Source: an uncultured Burkholderiales bacterium
GTDB lineage: Bacteria > Pseudomonadota > Gammaproteobacteria > Burkholderiales > Burkholderiaceae_C
DNA length: 32,693 bases
Direction of reading: 5' to 3'
NCBI GenBank assembly: GCA_903870145.1
Contig: CAIQBO010000042.1
Location: 1-32,693 of the forward strand
The notes beneath the pieces were generated by a model. That model was not told where the DNA came from. It made no database searches and worked only from the letters and a program-made list of their open reading frames with translations. The number at the start of each line of letters is the position of its first letter. The stretch's first letter is position 1. The translations under genes were made by a program, and so were the position numbers. Positions 1 to 7,759 of the stretch are shown piece after piece.

Positions 1-2
1 CC

Positions 3-1085
3 ACCTTGACCACCACCGCCTTGGCCGCAGGGCAAGCATCCACGGCCAGCCTTGTGACATCGGCCGCCACCCTGGGTTGGCTCAGCGCGCACCCCAGTGC
101 AGCACCTGGGACAGTAGCACCCGCCCCCGCCATATCAACAGCCCCTCAAGTAGCCGACCTGAACCAGCTATTAGACAGTGCCGGCGCCACAGCCGTGTTG
201 CAAAGCTTGCCGCAAACCAACGCCTTGGGGGGACTTGCCCCGCTGGCCAACCCCAGCGCCATTCCCACTTTAAGTGAAGCCCCGCCTGAGCTGGGCCCCT
301 TGGACGCCATGCGCATGCGCTTGGTGCCAGCCTGGGAAGCCATGACGCGCCAACTCTCTAAATTAACGGGCAGTGAGCAGAGCACCACTTGGGCCAACTT
401 GATGACCAGCAATTTAGAAGGCCTGGGCAAGAAATCAGCCGCAGAGCAAGCGCCTTTAGACTTGGGCGCCACGGACATTGGGTCAGCAGCCAACATGGAC
501 GTGGATTTAGGCTTGGCTTTGGCCAACGCTTTGTCTGACGGCAGCACCGCTACCCCCTTGAACGCCGGGGACAACACCCGCGCACCGACCAGCTTAGCGG
601 CCATTGCCAACAGTTCCATCAGCGCCACGGGTATTCATACAGCTTTGACAGATCGGGCCGAACAAATTCAACAATTAGCCAATAAACTAGGCCAAGCATT
701 GGGTGAACGCCTGCAAGAGCAAATGGAACGAGGACAATGGCGCCTTGAACTCAAACTCAACCCAGGTCATTTGGGACAGATTGATGTGGAACTTGACATG
801 CATGCGGGCGGTTTGGACGCTTTGTTCAAGACCGACAATTTACTGACCCGAGAGCTGATTACACAAGGAATGTCTAAATTAAAAGACAGTTTGGCCCAAG
901 CAGGCATGGCAGTTGCTGATGTATGGGTGAACAGCGAAAGCAGAGGCGAATCTGGCGGAAAACCGACACCATCGCAAACTGGAGCCCCTGATTCTCAAAG
1001 AATCAACTCTGGTAGCGAGACAACAAGCGTCGTCAACCGCGTACAAGACAAGCGATCAGCCGATGCTTGGGACACTTTGGCTTGA
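3..1085 (+). CDS. fliK: Flagellar hook-length control protein FliK (5'-truncated by window edge)
   Basis: This is the C-terminal part of FliK, the secreted ruler that ends hook growth by acting on FlhB. The frame is open to the window edge, so the true start lies upstream. The first ~210 visible residues are low-complexity, rich in Ala, Thr and Pro, as expected for the ruler region. The last ~130 residues form the conserved Flg_hook domain. It has an amphipathic helix (ERLQEQMERGQWRLELKLNP) leading to the family motif LNPGHLGQIDVEL, then a Ser/Gly-rich tail. fliL follows 46 bases downstream, the usual order in proteobacterial fliK-fliLMNOPQR operons. A second, divergent FliK-like gene sits at about 13.3-14.4 kb. 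The assignment is firm, but the length is unknown. Confidence 0.9.
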   Translation, partial: TLTTTALAAGQASTASLVTSAATLGWLSAHPSAAPGTVAPAPAISTAPQVADLNQLLDSAGATAVLQSLPQTNALGGLAPLANPSAIPTLSEAPPELGPLDAMRMRLVPAWEAMTRQLSKLTGSEQSTTWANLMTSNLEGLGKKSAAEQAPLDLGATDIGSAANMDVDLGLALANALSDGSTATPLNAGDNTRAPTSLAAIANSSISATGIHTALTDRAEQIQQLANKLGQALGERLQEQMERGQWRLELKLNPGHLGQIDVELDMHAGGLDALFKTDNLLTRELITQGMSKLKDSLAQAGMAVADVWVNSESRGESGGKPTPSQTGAPDSQRINSGSETTSVVNRVQDKRSADAWDTLA

Positions 1086-1131
1086 TGCACAAGCATCAAG
1101 GGTGTGAAAATATTCATTTTAGAGGTGCCAT

Positions 1132-1719
1132 ATGGCCGAAGAAGCACAAGAAGTAGCAGTCGAAGAGAAGCCGAAGAAACCCATGCTCAAAATTATTTTG
1201 GGCGTGGTCGGTTTGATCGTGTTGCTGGTCATCGTGGTGTTTGCCACTTTGTTCATGTCAGGATTTTTCAATCCCAAGCCCGTGATTGACCCTGACCACG
1301 CCGAAGCCGACGCAGGTCACGGCGCACCCGCTGACGCGCACGGTAAAAAGGCCGATGGCAAACCGGGTAAAAAAGCCAAAGACTCTCCGGAGTTAGCGCG
1401 CTTTGAATACACTTACATGCAAGTCGAGCGCGAGTTTTTGGTCAACGTGAGTGGCTCACGCAAAGTCATGTCGGTTCAGATTGCAGTCATGACACACTAC
1501 GACGAACGCGTTTTTGAAAATGTGAAAAAGCACGAATTCGCTTTGCGCTCGGCGATCATGGATGTGATGCGCCAAACGCAAGAGCCCGATTTGACCAAAC
1601 CCGAATTCCGCAAAGACTTGGCGCAAAAAATTCGTGACGCCATGAACACCTTGCTCGAAAAATTCGAAGATTTCGGTGGCATTGAAGACGTGTATTTCAC
1701 CAATTTCATTGTTCAATAA
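1132..1719 (+). CDS. fliL: Flagellar basal body-associated protein FliL
   Basis: FliL is an inner-membrane protein that rings the stator units and supports motor torque. The protein has 195 residues, with a short charged cytoplasmic N-terminus, one membrane segment at about residues 19-44, a His/Asp/Lys-rich linker (~50-85) and a periplasmic stomatin-like FliL domain to the C-terminus, ending in a conserved YFTNFIVQ tail. The ATG at 1132 is preceded by AGAGG at a suitable distance. The linker is longer and richer in His and Lys than in many FliL proteins, so the protein is slightly above the usual ~155-180 residues. It begins the fliLMNOPQR-flhB run, all on one strand with gaps of 0-40 bases, so co-transcription is likely. 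Confidence 0.95.
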   Translation: MAEEAQEVAVEEKPKKPMLKIILGVVGLIVLLVIVVFATLFMSGFFNPKPVIDPDHAEADAGHGAPADAHGKKADGKPGKKAKDSPELARFEYTYMQVEREFLVNVSGSRKVMSVQIAVMTHYDERVFENVKKHEFALRSAIMDVMRQTQEPDLTKPEFRKDLAQKIRDAMNTLLEKFEDFGGIEDVYFTNFIVQ

Positions 1720-1748
1720 TCGACCCTTTGAAAAAACTTTGAGCTGAC

Positions 1749-2738
1749 ATGGCCACTTCATTACTGACCCCCGAGGAACTCTCCACACTGGCCGAAGCGG
1801 TGATGGACGGCTCGATCCCCGTGGACACTGGGTTCAACACCGCCGCGCGCGTCAAACGCTACGACTTGGCCAGCGAGGACAGCAACCTGGGCGTGAATGT
1901 CGGCTCGATCGACATGATCAACGAGCGCTTCATTCGGGTGTTTCGGTTGGGCCTGCTTGAAATGCTGCGCACCAGCCCCAAGGTCAACGGCACACAAGTT
2001 CAAATTTTGCGTTTTGGCGATTACCTCAAAACATTGAAAGCGCCCTTGTCGGTCAACGTCATTCGCATGAGCCCGCTGCGCGGAAACTCCTTGGTGATGA
2101 TCGACCCCACGGTGGTGTTCAGCTCGCTGGACAGTTTCTTTGGCGGCTTTGGCCGCGGCGTGGGTGACCTGCCGCCTGGGCGTTTGTTCACGCCCACCGA
2201 GTCGCGCATCATCAACATGATTTTGGACGTCTTTTTCAAAGCTTTGAAAGAAGCTTGGGCCCCCGTGTTGCCTTTGGATTTTGAATTGGTCAGCTCCGAG
2301 ATCAACCCCCAGTTTGCACAAATTGCCGACGAAAATGATTTGGTTATCTTGACCCGCTTTGAGGCCGAAGGCAATATTGACGCCCAAGGTTTCGTTGACT
2401 TGGTCTACCCCTATGCTTCACTCAAACCGATTCGCGAATTGCTGCGCAGCCGCGTGCAATCGGGCGACGGCAATGACGAGTCTGACAAAAAATGGCGCGA
2501 TGAACTGGGCGACGCCGTGGACAGCGCAAGCTTAGAAATCCGCGTTTTGATGGGCCACATCGATTCTTCATTTGGCGAAATTGAATCCATGCAAGAGGGA
2601 GATATTTTGTTCTTCAAAAAACCCGAACACGCCCGCCTGCTGGTCAATGGACTGCCCGCTTTCGACGCACAAGTTGGCATCTTGGGCGCGCAAACTGCCG
2701 TACAAATAGAGCGAGCCTGCATTCCAGGCTTGCAATGA
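1749..2738 (+). CDS. fliM: Flagellar motor switch protein FliM
   Basis: FliM is the C-ring switch protein that binds phospho-CheY and controls rotation direction. The 329-residue protein has the usual length. The middle CheC-like domain carries the FFGGFGRG loop (~residues 131-138), the GGxG signature that contacts FliG, and a SpoA domain occupies roughly the last 80 residues. The extreme N-terminus (LLTPEELSTLAEAV) takes the place of the canonical CheY-binding peptide LSQDEIDALL. It keeps the leucine/acidic pattern but is a divergent version, so CheY affinity could differ. It lies 29 bases after fliL and 18 before fliN. Confidence 0.96.
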   Translation: MATSLLTPEELSTLAEAVMDGSIPVDTGFNTAARVKRYDLASEDSNLGVNVGSIDMINERFIRVFRLGLLEMLRTSPKVNGTQVQILRFGDYLKTLKAPLSVNVIRMSPLRGNSLVMIDPTVVFSSLDSFFGGFGRGVGDLPPGRLFTPTESRIINMILDVFFKALKEAWAPVLPLDFELVSSEINPQFAQIADENDLVILTRFEAEGNIDAQGFVDLVYPYASLKPIRELLRSRVQSGDGNDESDKKWRDELGDAVDSASLEIRVLMGHIDSSFGEIESMQEGDILFFKKPEHARLLVNGLPAFDAQVGILGAQTAVQIERACIPGLQ

Positions 2739-2756
2739 TTTTTTCAGGAAAATGAC

Positions 2757-3077
2757 ATGACAGACACTCACGCCGACTCCACATTAGACGCACCCGCATT
2801 GACCGATGCCACCAAAGGCAAGATCGATTCGGAAGTGCTGCAAAACATCACCGTCACCTTGTCGATTGAAGTCGGCCGGGCCATGATCAAAATTCGTGAC
2901 CTGATGCGCTTGACCCAAGGCAGTGTGGTTGAACTTGACCGCATCGCAGGCGAACCCCTGGATTTGCTGGTCAACAACACCGTGGTGGCGCAAGGCGAAA
3001 TCGTTTTGATTGGCGACCGCTACGGCGTGCGCTTGACCCGCGTGGCACCGGCTGCTGAACGCATGAAGAATTTGTGA
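2757..3077 (+). CDS. fliN: Flagellar motor switch protein FliN
   Basis: FliN is the small C-ring component that forms the bottom of the switch complex with FliM and docks the FliH-FliI export ATPase. The 106-residue product has a short acidic N-terminus and a SpoA (surface presentation) domain at about residues 28-102, with the recognisable LSIEVGRAMIKIRDLM and GSVVELDRIAGEPLDLLVN segments. It ends 11 bases before the fliO start. It has the normal length for FliN. Confidence 0.96.
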   Translation: MTDTHADSTLDAPALTDATKGKIDSEVLQNITVTLSIEVGRAMIKIRDLMRLTQGSVVELDRIAGEPLDLLVNNTVVAQGEIVLIGDRYGVRLTRVAPAAERMKNL

Positions 3078-3088
3078 GTTAATGGCAC

Positions 3089-3418
3089 ATGGCTTCTGGT
3101 TTTTCTGGCGCTGATCTTTTTCGCTTGCTCGCCAGCATGGCGTTGGTGCTGGCTTTGATGGGCGCATTGCTGTGGGCTTTGCGCCGCTTGCAAGGCCGCA
3201 TGAACAGCCAAAATCCAGGCCGCCGTTTGCAACTGATCGAAGCCCTGAGCGTGGGCACCCGGCAAAAAATCGCCCTGGTTCGCGTGGGCGAGCGGGAAGT
3301 TCTGATCGGCATCAGTGCCGCTCAAATGTGCGCCTTGGCCAGTTGGCCTCAAGGTGCTGATTTAAATCCAACTGTCTCAGAGATTCAAGCTCCAAGTGAT
3401 CCCAACCATGCTGCGTAA
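3089..3418 (+). CDS. fliO: Flagellar biosynthesis protein FliO
   Basis: FliO is a small membrane protein that helps assemble the FliP export gate. The 109-residue product has one N-terminal membrane segment (~residues 10-32: LFRLLASMALVLALMGALLW) followed by a basic cytoplasmic FliO domain. That domain has the motif RRLQLIEALSVGTRQKIALVRV, in which 'VG.RQ.l.lvrvG.re.LiG' is the family signature. The 3' end overlaps the likely fliP start by 11 bases, which suggests translational coupling. An upstream ATG at 3082 is in another frame and is not used here. Confidence 0.92.
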   Translation: MASGFSGADLFRLLASMALVLALMGALLWALRRLQGRMNSQNPGRRLQLIEALSVGTRQKIALVRVGEREVLIGISAAQMCALASWPQGADLNPTVSEIQAPSDPNHAA

Positions 3419-4166
3419 ACCCATTGTTCTTGCCAGTTTTTTGATCGCCATCGTTTTGATGGCGTTTCCACTGTTGGCCTCTGCGCAGGGCATTCCCATG
3501 ATCAACGTCAATGGCGGTGCCAAGGGCGGGGGCACACAGTACAGCTTGACGCTGCAGCTGCTGGCCTTGATGACATCGCTCACGTTGCTGCCATCATTTT
3601 TATTGATGATGACCGCCTTTGTGCGCATCATCATTGTGTTGTCAATTTTGCGTCAAGCCTTGGGCACGGGGCAAACACCGCCCAACACGGTTTTGGTGGG
3701 CCTGGCTTTGTTCTTAACGCTGTTCATCATGTCGCCTGTTTTGAACGACATTTACACCAACGCTTTGCAGCCTTACATGCAAAACAATTTGTCTTTTGAA
3801 AAAGCGCTGGCAGCAGCCGAGGCGCCTTTGCGCGGCTTCATGATCAAGCAAACCCGTGAGGACGACATTGGCCTGTTCATGCAAATGGCCAGCAAGGGCG
3901 AGCCCGTCAACGCAGCCGCTGTGCCCTTTTCCACCTTGGTGCCAGCGTTCATCACCTCGGAGTTGAAAAGCGCATTCACCATCGGCTTTTTGATCTACAT
4001 CCCCTTTGTGGTGATTGATTTGATTGTGGCCAGCGTCTTGATGTCCATGGGCATGATGATGCTCTCGCCCATGATGATCTCGATGCCCTTTAAGCTCATG
4101 CTTTTTGTGTTGGTTGACGGCTGGAGCCTGATCTTGGGTTCGCTCGCAGCCAGCTTTGTGACCTAA
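3408..4166 (+). CDS. fliP: Flagellar export gate protein FliP
   Basis: FliP is a core subunit of the flagellar type III export gate (FliP5-FliQ4-FliR1). The 252-residue product starts with a cleavable signal-like segment ending LLASAQG, as is typical of FliP. It then has the highly conserved TLLPSFLLMMTAFVRIIIVL and LRQALGTGQTPPNTVLVGLA blocks, a periplasmic loop, and C-terminal hydrophobic helices with MGMMMLSPMMISMPFKLMLF. I chose ATG 3408 rather than the in-frame GTG at 3396 because it gives the family-typical N-terminus. Both starts lie inside the end of fliO. Confidence 0.96.
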   Translation: MLRKPIVLASFLIAIVLMAFPLLASAQGIPMINVNGGAKGGGTQYSLTLQLLALMTSLTLLPSFLLMMTAFVRIIIVLSILRQALGTGQTPPNTVLVGLALFLTLFIMSPVLNDIYTNALQPYMQNNLSFEKALAAAEAPLRGFMIKQTREDDIGLFMQMASKGEPVNAAAVPFSTLVPAFITSELKSAFTIGFLIYIPFVVIDLIVASVLMSMGMMMLSPMMISMPFKLMLFVLVDGWSLILGSLAASFVT

Positions 4167-4203
4167 TGCCAGAGCTGGGCGCACTCATTTAAGGACATTC
4201 TCC

Positions 4204-4473
4204 ATGGACACCTCCACCGTCGTTGATTTGGGCCGACAAGCCTTGTGGATGACTGTTTTAATTTCCGCCCCTTTGCTGGGCGTGGCACTGGCCGTCGGCT
4301 TGGTCATTGGTATATTGCAAGCGGCCACATCGATCAACGAAATGACGCTGAGCTTTATTCCGAAGTTGGCCGCCTTGGCGCTGACTTTGGCCGTGGTGGG
4401 CGGCTGGCAGTTGACCACCTTGGTAGATTACACGCGCAGTATTTTTCAGCGCATACCGGGCCTGTTCACCTGA
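4204..4473 (+). CDS. fliQ: Flagellar export gate protein FliQ
   Basis: FliQ is a two-helix subunit of the export gate. The 89-residue product has the standard length. Two hydrophobic helical hairpins flank the conserved loop GILQAATSINEMTLSFIPKL, the hallmark of FliQ and its SpaQ/YscS relatives. AAGGAC about 8 bases upstream of the ATG serves as ribosome-binding site. It sits between fliP and fliR as in nearly all flagellar clusters. Confidence 0.96.
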   Translation: MDTSTVVDLGRQALWMTVLISAPLLGVALAVGLVIGILQAATSINEMTLSFIPKLAALALTLAVVGGWQLTTLVDYTRSIFQRIPGLFT

Positions 4474-4502
4474 GCCTCAAGCTCAAGTGATCTGATCACA
4501 CC

Positions 4503-5273
4503 ATGGACATGGCAGCATCTGACTTGATGGCGCGTTTTTACACGCTGCTGTGGCCCATGTTGCGAATTTCGGCACTCTTGGTGGCCGCGCCTATTTTCTC
4601 TTTGCGTGCGCTGAATTTGCGCACACGCATTGTGCTGGCCATGTCATTGACTTGGCTGGTTTACCCCATGCACACTTGGCCAGAGATTGACCCACTGTCT
4701 CCCGGCGGTTTGCTTGAAATTGTCAACCAACTCATGATCGGTTTGCTCATGGGCTTGATGCTGCAAGTGGTCACCGCCGCCATTGTGGTGGCAGGACAGT
4801 CCATTGCCAACGCCATCGGTTTGTCGATGGCCACCATGATCGACCCCAACATGGGCAACGTGCCCGTTATCAGTCAATTTTTATTGGTCATGGGCACCTT
4901 GATTTTTGTGGGTTTGGGCGGCCACGCATTGCTTTTGAATTTGGTGGTGGAGAGTTTCAACAGCTTGCCCATTGGCAGCAACCTCATGGGCGAAGCGGCA
5001 TGGAAGCAATTGGTGGCCTGGAGCTCGATGCTCTTTTTAGGCGCCTTGCTCACTGCCATGCCGGTCATGGTGGCGCTTTTGTTCATCAACATTGGCTTGG
5101 GTGTGGCCACCCGCGCTGCGCCCAGTTTGAATATTTTCTCGGTCGGTTTTCCGGCCATGGTGTTTGCCGGTTTTGCCGTGCTGATTCTGGCCTTGCCCAG
5201 CATTGGCGCGCGCATTCAATGGCTTTGGATGCAGGGCTTTTTCCAAGTCCGCAGCCTGGTTGGCCTGACCTGA
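4503..5273 (+). CDS. fliR: Flagellar export gate protein FliR
   Basis: FliR is the single-copy export-gate subunit that closes the FliPQR channel and contacts FlhB. The 256-residue product is hydrophobic throughout. It has the N-terminal RISALLVAAPIFSLRALNLRTRIVLA block, the conserved QVVTAAIVVAGQSIANAIGL segment, and MVALLFINIGLGVATRAAPSLNIFSVGFP in the middle, all diagnostic. No good Shine-Dalgarno precedes the ATG. The 29-base gap from fliQ instead holds a perfect GTGATC-T-GATCAC inverted repeat. Confidence 0.95.
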   Translation: MDMAASDLMARFYTLLWPMLRISALLVAAPIFSLRALNLRTRIVLAMSLTWLVYPMHTWPEIDPLSPGGLLEIVNQLMIGLLMGLMLQVVTAAIVVAGQSIANAIGLSMATMIDPNMGNVPVISQFLLVMGTLIFVGLGGHALLLNLVVESFNSLPIGSNLMGEAAWKQLVAWSSMLFLGALLTAMPVMVALLFINIGLGVATRAAPSLNIFSVGFPAMVFAGFAVLILALPSIGARIQWLWMQGFFQVRSLVGLT

Positions 5274-5288
5274 TGGAGGCTGCACAAC

Positions 5289-6437
5289 ATGGCTGAACAC
5301 AGCGGCTCCGAAGCCACCGAAGAACCCACGGCGCGAAAACTTCGCAATGCCCGCGATGACGGGCAAGTTGCGCGCTCGGTTGAATTGCCTGCAGCAGCAG
5401 TGACCATTGGCGCCATCTTGGTGCTCTACATGGTTGGCAGCACCTTGGTCAGCCGCATTGCCAATTTGTTTGCCCAGGGCTTTCGCTTTGATCGCAAAAC
5501 TTTAGACAACCCCGATCTCTTGGCCACCACCTTTGCACACCAAATTGGCGAGAGTTTTTTACTGATCGTCCCGGTCATGCTGGTCACCGCCGTGGTGGCT
5601 GTTTTGGCCAGCGGGGCTACGGGTGGCTATTTGTTCTCCATCAAAAGCGTCATGCCCAAATTTAGCAAGCTCAGCCCCATGTCAGGCTTTGGCCGCATGT
5701 TTGGCTCGCGCGCTGCGGTCGAGTTGCTCAAATCGGTGCTCAAATTCACATTGGTGGCCAGCGTCTTGTGGTTGCTGGTGACCCGTCAAATTGACGCGCT
5801 CATGCAGCTGGGCCAAATGGGCCTGGAGCCCGCATTGGCAGCCGCTGGCGCCATGATCGGTGAGTCGGCATTGTGGCTGTCCTTGAGTTTGTTGGTCATT
5901 GCATTGATCGATGCCCCCTACCAGCGCTACTCCTTCATCAAACGCATGCGCATGACCAAACAAGAAATCAAAGACGAGATGAAAGACATGGAAGGGCGCC
6001 CCGAAGTCAAGGCGCAAATCAGGCAACGCCAGCGCGAGATGGCCAACGCCCGCATGATTCAAAAAGTCAAAGATGCCGACGTCGTGATCACCAACCCAGA
6101 GCACTTTGCCGTGGCGCTGTCGTACGACCCTACCGGTGACGGCGCGCCCCTTTTGCTGGCCAAAGGCTCAGACCACATGGCCGCTCGCATTCGCGAAGAA
6201 GCGCAAAAAAATGGTGTTGAAATTTTTGCTGCTGCGCCTCTTGCCCGTGCGCTTTACTACAGCACCAAACTCGACCACCCTGTGCCCGAGGCTTTGTATT
6301 TGGCTGTGGCACAGGTCATTGCCTATGTCTTTAGTTTGGCCGATGTGCGCCCTGGCGTGACGCCCATGGCCAAGCCTCAACCCAAAGTTCCAAAGTCCAT
6401 GCAGTTCGATGTCGACGGCAAGTTGGTTTCAACATAA
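5289..6437 (+). CDS. flhB: Flagellar export substrate-specificity switch protein FlhB
   Basis: FlhB is the export-apparatus membrane protein whose cytoplasmic domain self-cleaves and switches export from rod/hook to filament substrates. The 382-residue product begins EATEEPTARKLRNARDDGQVARS, a typical FlhB N-terminus. It has four membrane helices (~residues 30-210), a charged linker with MTKQEIKDEMKDMEG, and the FlhB_C domain. The cleavage motif is NPEH at residues 269-272 (bases 6093-6104) instead of the usual NPTH. The Asn-Pro scissile pair is intact. GGAGG 10 bases before the ATG is a strong ribosome-binding site. Known biology says the Asn-Pro bond is essential. Whether Glu at the third position changes cleavage cannot be judged from sequence. 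Confidence 0.97.
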   Translation: MAEHSGSEATEEPTARKLRNARDDGQVARSVELPAAAVTIGAILVLYMVGSTLVSRIANLFAQGFRFDRKTLDNPDLLATTFAHQIGESFLLIVPVMLVTAVVAVLASGATGGYLFSIKSVMPKFSKLSPMSGFGRMFGSRAAVELLKSVLKFTLVASVLWLLVTRQIDALMQLGQMGLEPALAAAGAMIGESALWLSLSLLVIALIDAPYQRYSFIKRMRMTKQEIKDEMKDMEGRPEVKAQIRQRQREMANARMIQKVKDADVVITNPEHFAVALSYDPTGDGAPLLLAKGSDHMAARIREEAQKNGVEIFAAAPLARALYYSTKLDHPVPEALYLAVAQVIAYVFSLADVRPGVTPMAKPQPKVPKSMQFDVDGKLVST

Positions 6438-6449
6438 GGTTGCGTGAAC

Positions 6450-7748
6450 ATGTCCGGCATATTTTTTCAACCTCTAGACGAACTGCGCATGCATGCATGC
6501 GTCAAAGGCTTGAGCCAAGAAGGCATGAGCCTGCTGGTGCACTGCCCACAAGGCGCATTGCTGGGTTACTACGCTGAAATTCTGATGAACAGTTTGCGCG
6601 AGGCCATGCCGCGCGGCACCTTGGAGTCGTACTTTCCGACTGACGCAGATTTTCTGATCACGAGCTTCAACCAAATGCTGGCGCAAATGTCGGTCGAAGA
6701 TGCCATGAAGCCGGGCGACTTGGGTGTGGTCAAAAAAGTCTGGGTGGTCAAAGACGCGCACGCCCTGGAGCTGCATGAACTTCAATTATTAGGGCAATTG
6801 GTCGAGCAGTTTCCAGGCTCTCACATTCGCGTTATTTTATTGATCGCAGGCGCTCAGCCTGATGCAGCAGTGGTCCAAGCCATGGGGCGTCGCACGATGC
6901 GATGGAACATTGCGCTTCCCAATGCGGCGCAAACCAAATCTTTTTGGACACAAGCCCAAGCACAAGGGAAAATTGACGCCTTGCGCCCCATGCTCGAGCA
7001 GCTCAAATTGATGGACCACGTGCCTGCAGCCATGCAGGCGAGCAAGGCTGCTAAGAATGCGGTCCCGAACAAAAAATCGGCTGCGAAACCTGGCGCCAAA
7101 TCTGCGCCAGGCGCTGCCAAAACAAAAATCATGTGGGGCTTGGGCTTGCTGGTTTTGCTTTTGGCCTGCACCGCCTTTGTGGCTTGGTTGCAACCGGCTG
7201 CTTTTGGCTTGGATGCGCTTTTGAATGAAGGCAAAACCAGCAACTCACAGCCGCCACCTGAGCCCGTGAGCGCAGCCGTTGACACGGCGCCTGCGCCTGC
7301 CCAAGCGCCAGCAGAGCTTGAAAAACCCGATGAGGTGGCGCAAGCCAAAACCGAGTCTGCGCCATCGCCATCGCCCGCTCCTGCAAACACAGTTGTGGCC
7401 AAGCCCACTGCCGCTGAAGACACGGTGGAGTTGCCAGAAGATGCTTTGGCCGGGCGGCGTTGGGCCGAGGCTTTGTCGATCAAAAAAGTCGTCGTCTTGC
7501 ATGGCAGTTACAAAACTTATGCCATGGCCAAACAAGTCAAAGCCGCCTATCCCGGCATGAAGGCCTCGCACATTGTGCCGATCTACAAACCGGGTGAGCC
7601 CTTGGCTTATTTCGTGGTGGCCACGGGCCCGTTTGCCTCCATCGCCGAGGCCGATGAATTTGTCCAACAAAGCATTCTCCCAAGCCCAGGCACAGTGCGC
7701 TCCAATCGCAATTTGCAAAGTCGCTTGACGCCCAACCCACGCCCTTAG
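6450..7748 (+). CDS. Unknown one-TM protein: degenerate ExeA/DamX-like N-domain and SPOR-like C-domain
   Basis: I cannot name this 432-residue protein. It lies 12 bases after flhB. ATG 6450 is preferred over GTG 6444 because AAGG lies at a better distance. Residues ~1-195 look like a worn-down ExeA/DamX-type P-loop ATPase domain. CPQGALLGYYAEIL stands where a Walker A would be but lacks the GKT/S core. VWVVKDAHALELHELQLLGQL resembles a Walker B/'DEAH' strand with Lys and Asp in place of Asp-Glu. A basic Lys/Ala linker (~200-222) precedes one membrane helix (~226-248). A Pro/Ala/Glu-rich spacer is followed by a SPOR-like domain (~345-425) ending with YFVVATGPFASIAEADEF. This predicts a cytoplasmic head and a periplasmic peptidoglycan-binding tail. 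Its link to the flagellum rests only on position. Confidence 0.75.
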   Translation: MSGIFFQPLDELRMHACVKGLSQEGMSLLVHCPQGALLGYYAEILMNSLREAMPRGTLESYFPTDADFLITSFNQMLAQMSVEDAMKPGDLGVVKKVWVVKDAHALELHELQLLGQLVEQFPGSHIRVILLIAGAQPDAAVVQAMGRRTMRWNIALPNAAQTKSFWTQAQAQGKIDALRPMLEQLKLMDHVPAAMQASKAAKNAVPNKKSAAKPGAKSAPGAAKTKIMWGLGLLVLLLACTAFVAWLQPAAFGLDALLNEGKTSNSQPPPEPVSAAVDTAPAPAQAPAELEKPDEVAQAKTESAPSPSPAPANTVVAKPTAAEDTVELPEDALAGRRWAEALSIKKVVVLHGSYKTYAMAKQVKAAYPGMKASHIVPIYKPGEPLAYFVVATGPFASIAEADEFVQQSILPSPGTVRSNRNLQSRLTPNPRP

Positions 7749-7759
7749 GAATGATTGAC

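Noticed and set aside
146..628. Long minus-strand open frame opposite fliK, and many similar shadows opposite fliM, FlgT-like and others
   Set aside because: They lie wholly inside conserved genes on the other strand, lack ribosome-binding sites and show no domain pattern; they follow from high G+C codon use.
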